Assembly (NCBI GenBank): GCA_009823395.1
Contig: CM020501.1
Location: 25,800,361 to 25,864,360 of the forward strand
Reading direction: 5' to 3'
Origin: Thamnaconus septentrionalis
Taxonomy: Eukaryota > Chordata > Actinopteri > Tetraodontiformes > Monacanthidae
Length of the DNA: 64,000 bases
The translations under genes and the position numbers were made by a program. Numbering within the stretch: position 1 is the stretch's first letter; every line of letters starts with the position of its first letter. Below the pieces are notes generated by a model. The model was given only the letters and a program-made list of their open reading frames with translations. It was not told the DNA's origin and made no database searches. This document shows positions 21,576 through 33,893 of this stretch, piece after piece.

Positions 21576-24500
21576 CGTGCAATGTTAGCGCCGCGACAGC
21601 CCTGTGCAACACGAAATACACGGCCGCGGCTGCCAGGATGACTTTTAGCCCTGTGAAAACCAAGCCGGGAATGGATTCGACACCAGACATGCGTGTAAAG
21701 CGTATTCATTCGTGAAGTGAATTATGGGTCTGGCTGCGGCAAGCTGACATTTAACCGAAGACAGTTCCATCTCCCGGCTTCCAACCTGCTCTCTGTCTTT
21801 ACATTTGCAAGAGAAAAATACAAACAAAAAACTAAGCTAGCTAAGATATTTTGCCGTCTTCAGATACTCCAGGAATCATTCAAAGTGTCTCTTTCTGATG
21901 TTTGCAAGCCAGAAAAAAAAGCCAAGATAAAGTGGAGATGAAGCTTTACGCATTCATAAAAAAAGGACATCTCCGCTGTGCTGTGGGTTGTCTGAAACTG
22001 TCAGTGGGAGATAGGGGAAGCACTCCCCTTCGCTGCTCTTCCGTTACTGTGGTGAGCGTAATCTGCCTTCCCCTCTCCCCCCAGCTTCCTTTCTGGGGGA
22101 AAAAAGGGAGAATGGAAGAAAAGAAAAGAAAAAAACCTACGTGCATGAAGCAATCACCTGGCACCAGTCTCGCTGCGTCAGGCTTGGCGTTCTTCGGCCC
22201 GCGAGATGAGGAACAAATGGAGACTGAATTACATGGCTGGGGAAATTAGTGGGGGAAATGAAAACGGATGAACGGGACGTCCAAGGCGCAGGTGTCACGG
22301 GAAGCAGAACGACAGATGCCGGGCGTCACACGTTGGCACTCACAAATTCCCAGCATTCCCGTATAAAGGAAGATGGGGCCGAGTCGTAACGAGGAACATT
22401 TGCCAACAAGCGGCATGCTGCTTATTTCAGAAGACAGCAGTTCCACCCCGGGTTTTGCTGCCAGTCCCTCAGGTGTCACTCTCTCTTCTGTGGGAAAAAA
22501 AAGAAGTGAACGGATTTATTTGGCCTGTTGTTGAAGGCCCATTTATTCATTTGGCCAGATTTGATGGAGCAACCGTCAACTGCGCAGTCATCGCGCTACA
22601 ACAAAGTGATGTTTTGGATATTTTGGAAAGGTATGAGGGCCCCTCTGTTTCGTCATTGGCCCCCTATTTTCCAAGATTCTGAAGCCGAGCCGAAACGGTA
22701 ACATCATCCTTGTGACATTTTGCGTTGTTTTGATTCCACAGCCAGTCGACGCTGCTGCGGTCTCAGACGTTACGGGGCGACTGATGTTGCTCTAATCTCC
22801 CGAGCTTATTCTGAAAATGTCACTGAAACTTCAGATATTTCCATAGCTCAAAAAGAAGGGATTAGCGGCACCTTTTTCTTTTTTTTTTATCCCCCTCTCT
22901 GTTTATCGTCTTGATGTACACTTGCTATCGCTGCCGCCGTCGCTCTTTGTAGCGAGACTCTTGACTGGAGGGACACCTTCCAGCCCCTCCCCTCCCTTCA
23001 CTGTGTGCTTTTTGGATTATAGATCTGGGGCCTTTTAATAATCAATGACCAGTGTGGTTGTCGTGGCAGATTAAGCGGCGTAATCCCGAGGGTCTGCCTT
23101 TATTGCGCCTCTTTGCACCGCAGCACTCAGAAGCAATAAAATAGCCCCAGATTAGCAGAGCTAATGTTTGTCCCAGGATTGGTCCCCATTGAGATACGTT
23201 ATTGAGTTGTTTACCATCCTCTTCCCTGTCGGACCCGTCAGCTTTGAGGGTTTCTACTCGTCCGTTTTTTGTGATTTTCGATCGAGTTGATAGATAACAA
23301 CGTGAACTTGCATGGCACCTGCCTTGCATGGATTTCAACTCCCAAATACTGCGTGTCTGTCCCGCCGATCCCCAATGGAAACCATTGTTAAATCCCTCCA
23401 AAGTTTTCCCAGGCGACGGGAGATACGCCCGACAGTTAGCACAAGGCAGCGGCGGCAGCTAAAATCAACCCCTTAGGAGGCCTCGAGCTGGCCAAACTAG
23501 CTGAAACAAATCCGATGAGCCCGCTCGGATGCGAAAGACAGACGGTGTTTGTGCGAACACCTTCCAAGTTTTGCCTCTTCGAACACTTCCCCACAGTCTC
23601 TTTACCAGATGGGCGTGTGAGACGAATCCAAACGATTTCGGAAGACTTTCCGTCCGGAGCGCCAGGTTGATAATCGTGGCCGTCATTCCGCATGTTGTTT
23701 GTCCTCGCGCCAGACTTTTGCGCAGCACATTTACGTTTTTCTTTGTGTTTACCAAAGCGTGAGCATCCCTGGCTGATTTCCCAGTGCCGGTAGCTGATGG
23801 GAGCAAGATGGCAATGGCCCGCTGATGGAAAACGAGGTGCGCTCCACTCGGTGCAGCGGTGTAATTATGGAGTGAGGGGCCGCAATCAAGCCTGGACATG
23901 GCTCTTCAGAGCCCACTCGGTGCAATTTCACAGTTTATATTTAGCGCATCGGTGGGAAGCGGCCCTTTTTTATGTGGAAAGCTCTCAGCGTGAGAGGGAT
24001 TGTCTTTGGATTGGCAGGTGGGATTTCACAGGCTGGGGTTCGCTGAGGAAATCTTTCTTTTTTGGGGGGATATTTGGAAAAGGTGTGAAGCCAGTTTGAG
24101 AACTTTTTTTGAGACTTCAGTCTGCTGTGCCCTCCGTGGTTTAATCGTAGGGAGGATTTGAAAAATAAACTCTGCTTTGTGCTGCCAGCGAATTCCGACA
24201 GCGAGCGTTTCTCGGAATTAATCTCATGCACGTTTCTTTTTCTTTTTCTGCCTGCCTTGCGCTGGGAGCAGCAACTGAAATGGCTTCGCATCAGACGGAA
24301 TCGTTCACCTGAAGTGACTTTAGCATCTTGCTTTCAGTCGATGGATGATCTCATGATGCGCCACTTTCTCGCTCGTTTTAGTTTGCTGGACTATTAAAGC
24401 AATTTTCTGCAGATTGAAACGTTGACAGACGACTTGTTCTTGCAGTCAGCCTGGTTTTCCTGCTGTCCAACACAACAGGGGTCGAATTTCACGCAACTGC

Positions 24501-26780
24501 GCGCTCACGTTCACGGATGGTCATCGATCCGATTGAAAAGGAGTTCGTGACTTACATTCCAAGCTTACGTGAAGCAAAGAAAAGCCAAGATGTCGTGAGC
24601 AGGCATGTATGATTCAATATTCCATAGCCCCTAATAGGATTTACCGCAGTGAGACTACAGAGGCTTCCCCTTCTTCGCTAAACCCTTTGAACCTGTTTTC
24701 TGTTAGATTTATGGTTTCTCTCCTTTAAACCAAACACCGTTCAGTACATTTGCACGTTTGCTTCTTTTATTTTGTGCAGGGTTTCATATTTTTGGCTTAA
24801 TCAACAGAGAATATAGGCTTTTTAAAAGCTGTCACATTAGGCTCAGCCCATTATGATTGGATGATGCATGATTGTGGAAGTACAAAAAAAAAAACCTTCA
24901 TCCGAAACACAAATGCGCTGCTTATATGCTGCCTGGCATTTGGAGGATCTCGAGAAATGAAAATGTATTTGTGACAAACCTGGCCAACACAGCATGAGTC
25001 TTAAGACAAGGTTCTGACAGTGTAGCCAGTACATTTTTAAGGCGTAACAGCGCTGTGGTCTCGACTGCAGTGTTTTCAGGTCAACTGCCTGTGCAGGGCA
25101 TGCTGGGACCTGAGGATGGGGGAAACTTGTTTGTTTGTTTGTCCTCTGTTGTTTAAGGCCAGCGGAGCTCAAACCCTGCTGCGCTGCTGCAGGGGAGCTG
25201 TGAAATTATTGATTTCCGCACGGACGTCACAGTTGCTCGATGTCTCAAAACGCGCGTGCACGCGCAAACTCTTTGTGCAATTAGAGCGGGCGATCGGCAC
25301 GGCGGGCAAAAATAGCACAATCACTCTGCGTGTTGACGTGCTGAATTAATCTGCCCTCGGTAATTAAATGAAATTCAAGCGTCTCGTCCTCGCAACTCTC
25401 ATCCCAATTAGGGAACGGAAAACTGCGAACACATGGATTGGAAAATTATTAAACGAGCCGTCGGAAGTGAAATTCTCTCGTAAGGACGGGTCTCTCTGTC
25501 TCCCTCTTGCTCTCTTCCTTTGAATGAAGGGAATGTGCAACTTTGTTAGCAAAGGTTAACATGGTCATTAGAATTCAGCGAGTGGCGTCTCTAATTTATT
25601 CCCAAAGTGGTGCTGTTCATTTATGGATCCCATCCAAATATAGGCAACGGCAAGATTTCCATAGCACAAAGCCATTTGACGACAGATTTGGAGATGTCCA
25701 GTCTTTGACTCCCTGCCCAGGGTGGTCGGAACCTGTAAGTGTATTTTTAGCATTTGATAGGGAAAGTGGCTCCAGGCTTCCAAACATCAGGAAGTACTTT
25801 TGTTTTTTTTAACTGGTTACATGTTTTTTTAATTTCTTGTTACTTATTCTGCTTTGAGCGACACTCACTCCAGTAACCTAATGAAATGTTTTAATTAAAG
25901 CTGCGTTAGTCGTCTCTGTTAACCTCTAACTTTCAGTTCATTCGCTGGCTAATTGCTAAAGCGAGCCTGTGCCTCTTCATTACGGGTGGCGCAATTAAAC
26001 GGCCCTGAATGCTGCATGTACGCTGCGGTGGCTGCATTGGAACTCGTCAGGCGCGACCTTCCAGTCGAAAAGGGGGACAGTTTAGCTTGTATGAGGCCCA
26101 CTGCTTAAGTCCACGTGCGCTTAATCAACGTCATCATCGACCGGCCATGACAGTGTCCTGCTGTCATGATGTGATCATGTGATATAATACTGTGTAGCTT
26201 ACATTAAAAGCAGTTATTATTTCCCACCCAAGCGAGTAGAAGGTTTGACCCCATGATCTCCCCGTTTTCGTACATTACTTCCAATTAATACTCAAGTGCT
26301 ATTTAATTAAATGTCTCTAGGAAGCATAATCTTTATTTATTTATTTATTTATTTTTTCGAAATCGTGTGCCTGTACCCGATTTCTAATTTCGCACAGTCT
26401 CCTCTATTAAATTGTTGTGTTGTGCTCCAAAAAAGGTATTGAATATCAAAATCGAAAAGCAGCTAAGTGAGCCACTGTTTTTCTTTTTTAAGCGTCAATC
26501 GGAGTTAACCTCCAGCCTGCAGAAAAGTATCTTGTGTCGCCCATCAAGGGAGAACATTTTGTTGTCAAATTAAATTTTGAGCACGAGCACACCGTCTCTG
26601 CAAGTGCAACCCCTTTTAATGGCCCCCATCTGGTCTGGTCCCTGCTATTGCTTGATTGCTTCAAGTGTGTCAGTGGCGCCCTCGATCAGCCCCGTACTAA
26701 GACCTCTCCTTTAGCCCCAAAAAGAGATTGCCAAGGCTTTCCCGCAGCCAAGGTGGATCTAAAACTTTATTTCAACCTCA
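21576..26780. other. Long unique non-coding stretch
   Basis: About 5.2 kb with no interspersed repeat I can recognise and no gene. Small features are GCGCGTGCACGCGC, a 14-bp palindrome at 25252-25265, and a TTTA run at 26331-26355. Repeat depletion over this length fits selected regulatory DNA but does not prove it. Confidence 0.45.
26331..26355. repeat. (TTTA)n microsatellite
   Basis: Six TTTA units followed by a T run. Confidence 0.9.
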
Positions 26781-26799
26781 GTTTTATCACCTAATGGAG

Positions 26800-27010
26800 A
26801 GGGGGGGAGATAAGATGATATATGAGACAATTACACTGGAAATATCTTGGCTATTACTGCAAGCTACTTAAGTGGCAGCTAAGATCCAAATTAGAAGTTA
26901 CTTATGTGGTGTTGGAGCAGCTTTAAAAAGCCGGCTCGGACATTTAATTAAAGATTTGGCCCCATAAATTGTTCCTTGTCCTTAACTTAATCAGTTCTCA
27001 TCCAATGGCA
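26800..27010. other. Candidate conserved non-coding element
   Basis: AT-rich sequence dense in homeodomain-type sites (ACAATTACA, TTTAATTAAAG, ACTTAATCAG), free of repeats and without an open frame of note. This texture is typical of vertebrate developmental enhancers. Conservation was not tested. Confidence 0.2.
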
Positions 27011-28286
27011 GGTATTCACAGTACACAGTACAGAGAGTTCACTGTCAACAAGAGGTGAACAGCAGGTGTCATTTCTGCTCAGTTTGGTAATGCAGATAGA
27101 AAACAATCTTTTTTTAAAGTTTAGATGAAATAACTTTGCTTCATTTTTCTAATCTTGGCTTCTTAACTCTCTCAACACAGCTTCATCACAGTTCCGTGTT
27201 TGTCTTGTACCCCGTGTTTCTCGTGTCTGTGCCGGCCTTCCAGCTCTTGCCGTTGTTAAATTCATTTCAAAGACGTCCTATCGTTTCTCTGAAAAGTCTT
27301 GCTGCCTTGTTGTGATTGCAATCAGTCACACAGCAGAGACTTGCCCCCCGCTCTCCACACCTCCAAAATAAAGTCTTATTCAGCAGGAAACGCTGCACTT
27401 GACCTTTTGCTCTAAGCTCCGCCCAGTCTCCTCATAAAGTACAGTAAGTGTCTCCCCTGTTGTGGAAATGAAGCGCAAAATCTGAGCCACCGGGGAAAGT
27501 TGATGTTCGTTAATTCAGTCGTCCGGGCTCGGTAAAAACATCTCCCAATTGCTCTTTATTTTCCGCCCTTTCAAGTGAAAAAGGGAAACAGTTGTCAGCC
27601 TGATGAACTCCTCGGCCCAGGAAAAATAAAAGATGCAAAGGCATTTTTGAGGCGCCCCGTATCTCTGATTAATGGCTGGAGGTGGAGGACCCATATTGCG
27701 GCTTTGATGAGGCAATTTTTACATTTCTGCACGAAAACAATGGCAGTTCATTTCATTGCAATGTGTCTCCGGGGATGCATCAGTGTGGCGGCCGCGCTGC
27801 GCGATGAGGAGTTTAGCCCGGTGATAAATCAAAGGAATGCCGGCTTACCAGGCGATGGGTGGCGTTGCCGCCCAGCCTTTTTATGGCGGCGCGCGTTGGC
27901 TGCAGTTCCATTTGGCTGCAGCGCTTAAAGTCTGCCTCTCATTGTGTTCAGTTGCGAGCACAAAGTCGGGGGCTGTTAACGCCGGTGCTTTGATGCCTCC
28001 CTCTGGGTATGCAGAAAGGCAGCAGTGGATCATTTACCCGTTGCGTTCTGAACATTTGCTTTTTTCCCAGATGCACGAAACCAGCAGAAAACGTGTGGGA
28101 GTCACATTAACGGCATCACAGGCCCGCTGTCTGCTGCGCGTCGAGAATAGAGAGTCGCTGATAAGCTACAGTCGTTGGGAATCTGATTTCCCCCTTTGCT
28201 GACTTGAATGCAAAAAGAATGAAGAATCGTCCATTTTCTGGCAAACAGTAAGGTGTCACATCCTTGTGATTCACGTATACTGTAAG
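27011..28286. other. Unique non-coding DNA
   Basis: No gene or repeat recognised. The long frames at 27575-28202 overlap each other in different phases and have no family resemblance. Confidence 0.45.
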
Positions 28287-28835
28287 TAGCTGCATATCCA
28301 TGACAGTTTTTCGCAAAATAAAAACCATATTTTTAAAGTTTCGACAAAATACGAAATTGCAATTTGCAGGTGTTTCCATTGAATGGTGCGAAGCGTACAA
28401 GCCGCGATTCTTGTAAAATCTTGTCCTGCAAGACCCCACTTTGAGGAGGATGGAGGGACAAAACATTTTGCGATAAATTAGCATTTTAATGTTTGCTGTC
28501 AAGAATGTTTTTTTTTTTCTCGTGTCCTCCTCCATCCAAACATAACACGCCATTTTCACTTGAAGTGAACGGGTCACATCACCCCATACGTCTGACGTGT
28601 AAATGCGAAAAATGTGTTTCCACGACACTTTTGCAATATACCTCTATATGGATACGTCTGTCAAAACGTTTTAGCAATATTTGAGAGGTTTTTTGAAATT
28701 TATGTGTTTCCATTCCTAGTTTTTTAATGGATTATTTAGGTTTTCCCGTGACCCTGAATAGGAATAAGCGGGTATAGAAGATGAATGAAGGTATTTAGGT
28801 TTTGTGCAATTCTAAGGGTAACGGAAACGTAGCTA
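28287..28835 (-). mobile_element. Family B TIR element, copy 4
   Basis: Left end TAGCTGCATATCCATGACAG, right end GGAAACGTAGCTA, with TA at both edges. Colinear with copy 3 but without the LTR, so it shows the empty LTR target at GGATGGAGGGACAAAACA. The palindrome seen in the other copies has decayed to GTCACATCAC (28573-28582). A 47-bp retroposed fragment plus its 12-bp target duplication lies inside near the right end. Confidence 0.85.
28745..28791 (+). mobile_element. Ultra-short retroposon tail with target duplication
   Basis: The 47 bp reads CGTGACCCTGAATAGGAATA, then an AGCGGGTATAGAAG segment, and ends GATGAATGAAGG. This is the 3' end of the common teleost retroposon seen in antisense at 52066-52198. 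It is bounded by TATTTAGGTTTT on both sides (28733-28744 and 28792-28803), a perfect 12-bp duplication. It is a severely 5'-truncated insertion made by target-primed reverse transcription. Confidence 0.85.
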
Positions 28836-30351
28836 CTGACATTTTTTGACATTTTTTTTTAACTGCTTTACAACAGCACATTGCAAACAGGCAGTGAATA
28901 CATGAACGTCAGACATTTATCACACTCAAACTAAGCGCTCTGGACAAACCTGACAGAGATCTGTCAGCTAATGTACCCCCAGCCGTAGCTAAGGGTACAT
29001 TAACTGACTTGCGAGACACAGATGTCAAATAGCATGCAAACGCTGTCAACGCTCCAAATATTAAAAGTACGACGTAGCGTAGGCAGAAGTATGCAATTTG
29101 CCTCAAAAAAAAAAAGGTTGGAAGGTTGTCCAGCTACGGTGTCAGGGAGACAAAATTGCGCTCTTGAGAGCAGTGGGAACATTTGGCTCACCCCTTCTGA
29201 ACCGTGCACTTTTTTTTATTTCCCGTATGTGGCTAGTTCGCCTGGCGGGGGCGAAACCACCTGCTGCAAGCACGACCCCGCCGTACGGCGTGCGGCTGAT
29301 GAGTTGCGTACAATAGCTCGAGCTGCAGGGATTTCAATTTTCCTCCCACTTTGACAAACAAACGGATGGTAATAAGACGAAGCCGGGTAACCGGTCTCTG
29401 CGGTGTGATGAATATTGATCAGGTAAATGCTGATTATGAGGAGCAATATTTCATTCAGTCCTTCTCACCTGCAGGCGCACTTTATTAGATTTTCTGTACG
29501 ACTCCCCAGAAGTGAAATTCTCATTACCGCGTCCATATCTTTGCAACATTTTTTTTTTTTTTTTTGTCAGTGGGCTTTTAAAAAGTAATCAAGCTGTTGC
29601 CGCTGTGCCCTGGAGCTGCTCCTGTGTGTGTGTGTTGTGTTATGCTGAGTCTGCATCGTGGGTTTTATTTTTTGGTCACCCAAGAGTTACCAGCAACAAC
29701 TTCAGCCGCATGTTTCCCTGCGTTAAGAAACGCGGTGGCCGAGCAAGCGTTAAAGTGTGCGTGATGGGCCATTATCGCTGCGCACGTGTAGGATGTGTGG
29801 TTGGCAGCGTAACAGCTCGGCGGCAATCAGCTCAGAGTAGAGCAAGTCCACATGATTGACTTCATGCGGTTTTTCCCATTTACGGGCTCGGCGGCGCCGC
29901 TAAGCCTGGTCACCTCTAATTAAAGACATGAAGTGCCTCTTTCAGAAAAACCAACTAAAAAGAACAAAGGCGGGAGTACATCTAAGCCGTTAAGATGGAT
30001 TTTAGCATTTGCATTGACCAGTGGTCGGTAGCTTTAATTCTTAAAATGAGAAAAAAAACAGGAAGTTTTATTTATTTTTTTACTCGCCTTGCAAAGCATT
30101 TTGGAAATGCAAGAGGTGCCAAGGCAGTGGTGTAAATAATTGAACATAGGATTAACTGGATTCAGTGCATTTCACCTTCATTGCCTTCGCTCTTTGGGAC
30201 TCTTGCAGAGCAGAGCCAAGGTTTGTCGCACCAGTCTCTTACAAATTCGTGACGACCAGTGGCGGTGTTGCACTGACAAAAACGATGTTGCCATTTGGGG
30301 TGTATGATTTCTCCAATCATGGAAAAAGGCTCAGAAAAACCTGCTTTTGAA
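28836..30351. other. Unique non-coding DNA
   Basis: No gene recognised. T and A runs occur near 29105-29115 and 29549-29566. Confidence 0.5.
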
Positions 30352-31038
30352 CCATTGACTGCATATAAAGATGGGCAGAGCCCCAAGTTTCAGAAAGAAC
30401 GACTGAAAACGATTAGCACTCAATAAGTACCATTACAAACTGGCCGGATTTTGTTGTTGGTCATTAAATAGGCCTTAATGTCCATTGTACCTGATTTGTT
30501 CAAATATCAAGTATAAATGGGGGTAAAATTGTGGGCATGGCTACAGTTTAGTAGCCAAGTGGAGTCTGATTTCCAGGAGGTAGGCAGGGGTTGAGGCCCA
30601 CGATGCACTCGCACTCCAATCATTGCTCACCTGCGGTGCCGCCCCAACACATCCAAATATGGAATCATCCAGTTTCAAAACAGACGAGACACGCAGGATG
30701 GCAACCTGGGGCGACTGTGGCTCAGAAGGTGAAGCGGGTTGTCCAATGGCCGAAAGGTTGGCGGTTCAAATCCCGCTCCATCCTAGTCCGTCGTTGTGTC
30801 CTTGGGCAAGACACTTAACCCTAAATTGCTCCCAATGGGCCTAGGCAGCGCCTTGCATGGCAGCAGCCACCCATTGGTGTGTGAATGGGTGAATGAGAGG
30901 CCTTTGTAAAGCGCTTTGGGGTACTGTGAAGGTGCAGTCCATTTACCATTTAACCAACCTCTCGGCTTCAAAACGGATATTTACAAACCAATGGATGACA
31001 TCATGATGGCTCCGCCTGTCTCATAAACAGTCAACCGG
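30352..31038. mobile_element. TIR DNA transposon (family G) hosting a SINE
   Basis: Left end (30352-30382) contains CCATTGACTGCATATAAAGA and the right end (31008-31038), read in reverse, CCGGTTGACTGTTTATGAGA. The two are inverted repeats of about 30 bp ending in GGGCAGAGCC and GGCGGAGCC. Just inside the right end, CAAACCAATGGATGACATCA matches the subterminal part of a percomorph repeat I remember as beginning CCATAGACTGTATATAAAGA. Without the 247-bp SINE and its 6-bp duplication the element is about 434 bp. No coding capacity. The superfamily is not assigned. Confidence 0.6.
30708..30954 (+). mobile_element. tRNA-derived SINE, full length
   Basis: It starts GGGGCGACTGTGGCTCAGAA, with an A-box-like TGGCTCAGAAGG (30718-30729) and a perfect B box GGTTCAAATCC (30763-30773). 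The body has GTGTCCTTGGGCAAGACACT and the tail AAAGCGCTTTGGGGTACTGT then GCAGTCCATTTACCATTTA, as in a SINE common in ray-finned fish. It is flanked by CAACCT (30702-30707 and 30955-30960), a short probable target duplication inside element G. Transcription by RNA polymerase III is conceivable, since both internal boxes are recognisable. Confidence 0.85.
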
Positions 31039-32809
31039 TTAAACATGGAGTAGCATTGAATCGACCATTACGTTGACTGAATTTCCGACTGTTGTACAAA
31101 GCAGGAATACTTGTCTTGAAGTTGAGTTCTTGGCCTCCAACTTCACCAACAACACAAAATGCTGGCAAAGTCGATGGAAAACAGAAAACCAAATTTGCAA
31201 AGTAGCATCCAGGGTCTCAACAGCTTCTTTGCATCAGATTTGATGCAGTTTTGCTCATTCTGTCAACGGTATTGATTGAAACGATGTACATAGGTGCGAC
31301 CACAAGAACCACAAGAACACAAGGGCACAAAAACACTGTGAAAGCCAGTGCCAGAAATCCATTAAACAAAACATGTCCGAGGGCCCCTTTTGCAAGTTCT
31401 GAAGACTTTTCTGTTTTTATCCTGATGTGTGATAATGGTGGCAAAATAGCTTTGAGTGCTTGGTAATCATGTGTAATTTCAAGTCATTTGGTTATTGTTC
31501 GAAAGTAAGACTGTTCCCGAACAGTGGGGGAGCTGCAGAGTGGCACGCTTGTGCGATCCTTCATTTCGGAGTTCGGCACGGATAAAAGACGGAAAAATGA
31601 GCCTCATCATATTGGGGTGAAAACGTTGCGGCAAATGAGGACCGGGAGGTAGCAGAGAAGGCTGCGGCGAATACCAAGAGGGGCACGGACGGCCAAAAGA
31701 AACATATTCTGTGTTTTTTTTGTTCATTATTATTTATTTGCGTGGCCGCTCGCTCTCCACCGTCGGCCCCATGCATAAATGAATACAGATGGCCTCGTCG
31801 GAATCAGCCGAGCTAAGAAATAGCTCGGCTAATCAGTCCGGTCGACCCCACCGTCCGGCTGCGCGCACAAAAATATTGCACGCGCGCACCTGGTGCAACC
31901 GAGCACGTCCACAATTTACATTCGCTCTCCTGTTTCGCTTTGCTGGCCATGAAAAAAAACCCAGTGTGAAAAAACCCCAGCTTATTAAAGAATGAATAAG
32001 CCCAACATCGCTGCACGCGGTGACAGTATTTGCCTGCAATTTTTATTTATTTTTTTGCCTTTAAAACAAAATTTCTCGCTGCCATTGTCATTGCGCAGTC
32101 GCTTATTTTAACGAATTAAAAACACTCAGCGCTATTCCCAGTGTTTTTTTTATATATTTTTTTCCCCACAGCAGTCTGCCAGAGTTCCTGTCAGCGTTGG
32201 AATGGGCTGGGAACCTGACGGAGAGCGCTCTAAGCTGTCATTCCACGCGGCGCCTGCTGAGAGAATATATTAGAGCAGATTATAATAAAGGTGATAGAGA
32301 GCGCCCTGGAGGTTCTCCCCAAGATAATGCACGTTTTTTCTCCTGTCTCTTTTTCTTCCACAGCCGTGGAATTTTAATGCCACTTCTGAATAAAGCGGCG
32401 TTTGGAATATATTTGGACGTAAATAGACAGACGCGTTTAATGCGGAGGCCGTTGTTGCTGCGGCGGCTTCATTGTTCAGTGATGGAATGTCCCTTGCTGA
32501 CAGCTAGCTACTTTTTTTCTTTTTTTTTTCTTTTGGTCCGTTATTGGAAACCCAAGTGTCAAATGAGCTCAGACTCGATCCCTGAAGAGCTGCCTGTTTT
32601 TTTTTATATTGGCCCTCGTCACAGACCAGTTGTCCGCCAAGTGCGGTGACTCATGGAAAGCACCTGCCGGTCAAATTGATCAAACAAATTGACGGAGGAA
32701 ACTACAAAAAAAAACTACCCAAAGAAATAAAATGAGGTCAATGATGAGGCAAGTTGTCAAAATTGAAGCAATCCCTGTGCAACAGCGACTGCCTTCCCCA
32801 CCAGTTCCA
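31039..32809. other. Unique non-coding DNA
   Basis: No gene identified. It contains an 87-codon minus-strand open frame with one hydrophobic segment (about 31217-31480) and an exon-like open segment near 32170-32289. Both are treated in findings because neither is supported well enough to call. Confidence 0.4.
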
Positions 32810-32901
32810 CCAGCTCAGTGGTCTAGTGGTAGCCCGGAGACCTGGAGGTCGTACCAAAGACTATAAAAATGGTACCCATTGCTTCCCTGCTTGGCACTCA
32901 G
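32810..32901 (+). mobile_element. SINE family 2, 5' half
   Basis: CCAGCTCAGTGGTCTAGTGG matches the head of the SINE at 55630-55884 read on its own strand, including the A box TGGTCTAGTGG. After a small internal deletion it continues AAAGACTATAAAAATGGTAC and CTGCTTGGCACTCAG, then homology stops. The 3' half in the same orientation is found at 33894-34012. Confidence 0.75.
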
Positions 32902-33235
32902 TAGCTCTCTACTCAGTTGTAGAGTACCCTGATATAATTTAATTATGACTCAAACAGTTCACAGGAACAACGAACGAACAAAGAACCTGAGGGTCACCCG
33001 CTGTCGCTACTGCAAGAAAAGTTGATAATTACCATACAGTAATTAAATCAGTGAATTGAAAACAAAGCAGTACCAGTGAGGTCAGAAAAAAGGTACTCTT
33101 ATGGGGGTTATAAATAAAATGAATTTGTTTCAGATTTGGTAATATTTGTACTGTTGGAATCGTAGCTGGAAGGTTCTACTTGGGGGTTTCAATCACAAAG
33201 GACTGGCTGATTTTGGACAAAAAAAAAAAATGTAT
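32902..33235. other. Spacer between SINE halves, non-repeat part
   Basis: AT-rich DNA without recognisable features, possibly part of the insertion that split the SINE. Confidence 0.35.
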
Positions 33236-33273
33236 ATACATACATATACATATATATATATATATATATATAT
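33236..33273. repeat. (TA)n microsatellite
   Basis: TATACATACATATACATA leading into about 14 TA units. Confidence 0.93.
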
Positions 33274-33279
33274 TGTTTT

Positions 33280-33885
33280 TTCTCTGAAAACTCGATTTTT
33301 GATTTTGATTTTGATTTTTTGGATAAAACTACAAAAGACAATGGAATCAATTATTTCAAATATTTCATCTTTATTTTTAAAGAAAAATAGCATACAAATT
33401 TCCCTACTGGAAATAAAGTGCAACTGATAAATCGTGATGAAAATCGTCCTTGGGTTTAGCAAAGTGACAACATCTACAGTCTTCTTGACCAAGCAAAGAT
33501 CAATCCCTTGGAATTGATGAAGTGAGAACCTCACTCTCACCACACTTCACTTGAAAATGAGCAGGTTCTTCATAAACAAAGATAAACAGAGACATAAACA
33601 AAGGCTTTATTCCCTTATTTGGGAATAAAGTGAAAACTTAATAACCAAAAACAAACGAATCCCTCTGTGGATAAAGTGACAACCTGAACTGTCTTTCACC
33701 AAACATCACTTTAAAAATGAAAGGTTTTTCTATCATCTTGAACAACGATGAATGAATGAACTGCAAAACTTTCACATTTTTCATGGAAGCATGCGAGACG
33801 AAAATTAAGATTAAGATTTTCCTTTTTTTAAAACATTGTCTTGACTAATAAATCCGAGTTTGATTTGAAATCGATTAATAGAATA
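33280..33885. mobile_element. Probable DNA-transposon-derived repeat with internal motif repeats
   Basis: It opens with ACTCGATTTTTGATTTTGAT and closes with ATTTGAAATCGATTAATAG, resembling ends of fish hAT-type elements with ATCGATTTT motifs. Internally a motif like AAAGTGACAACNT recurs loosely at about 33415, 33462, 33515, 33628 and 33676, paired with CACTTNAAAAATGA. No coding potential and no clear duplication, so the family is tentative. Confidence 0.35.
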
Positions 33886-33893
33886 GGATAATA

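Noticed and set aside
30702..30780. Possible tRNA gene (A and B boxes present)
   Set aside because: It is the head of a SINE. No cloverleaf with a matching acceptor stem forms.
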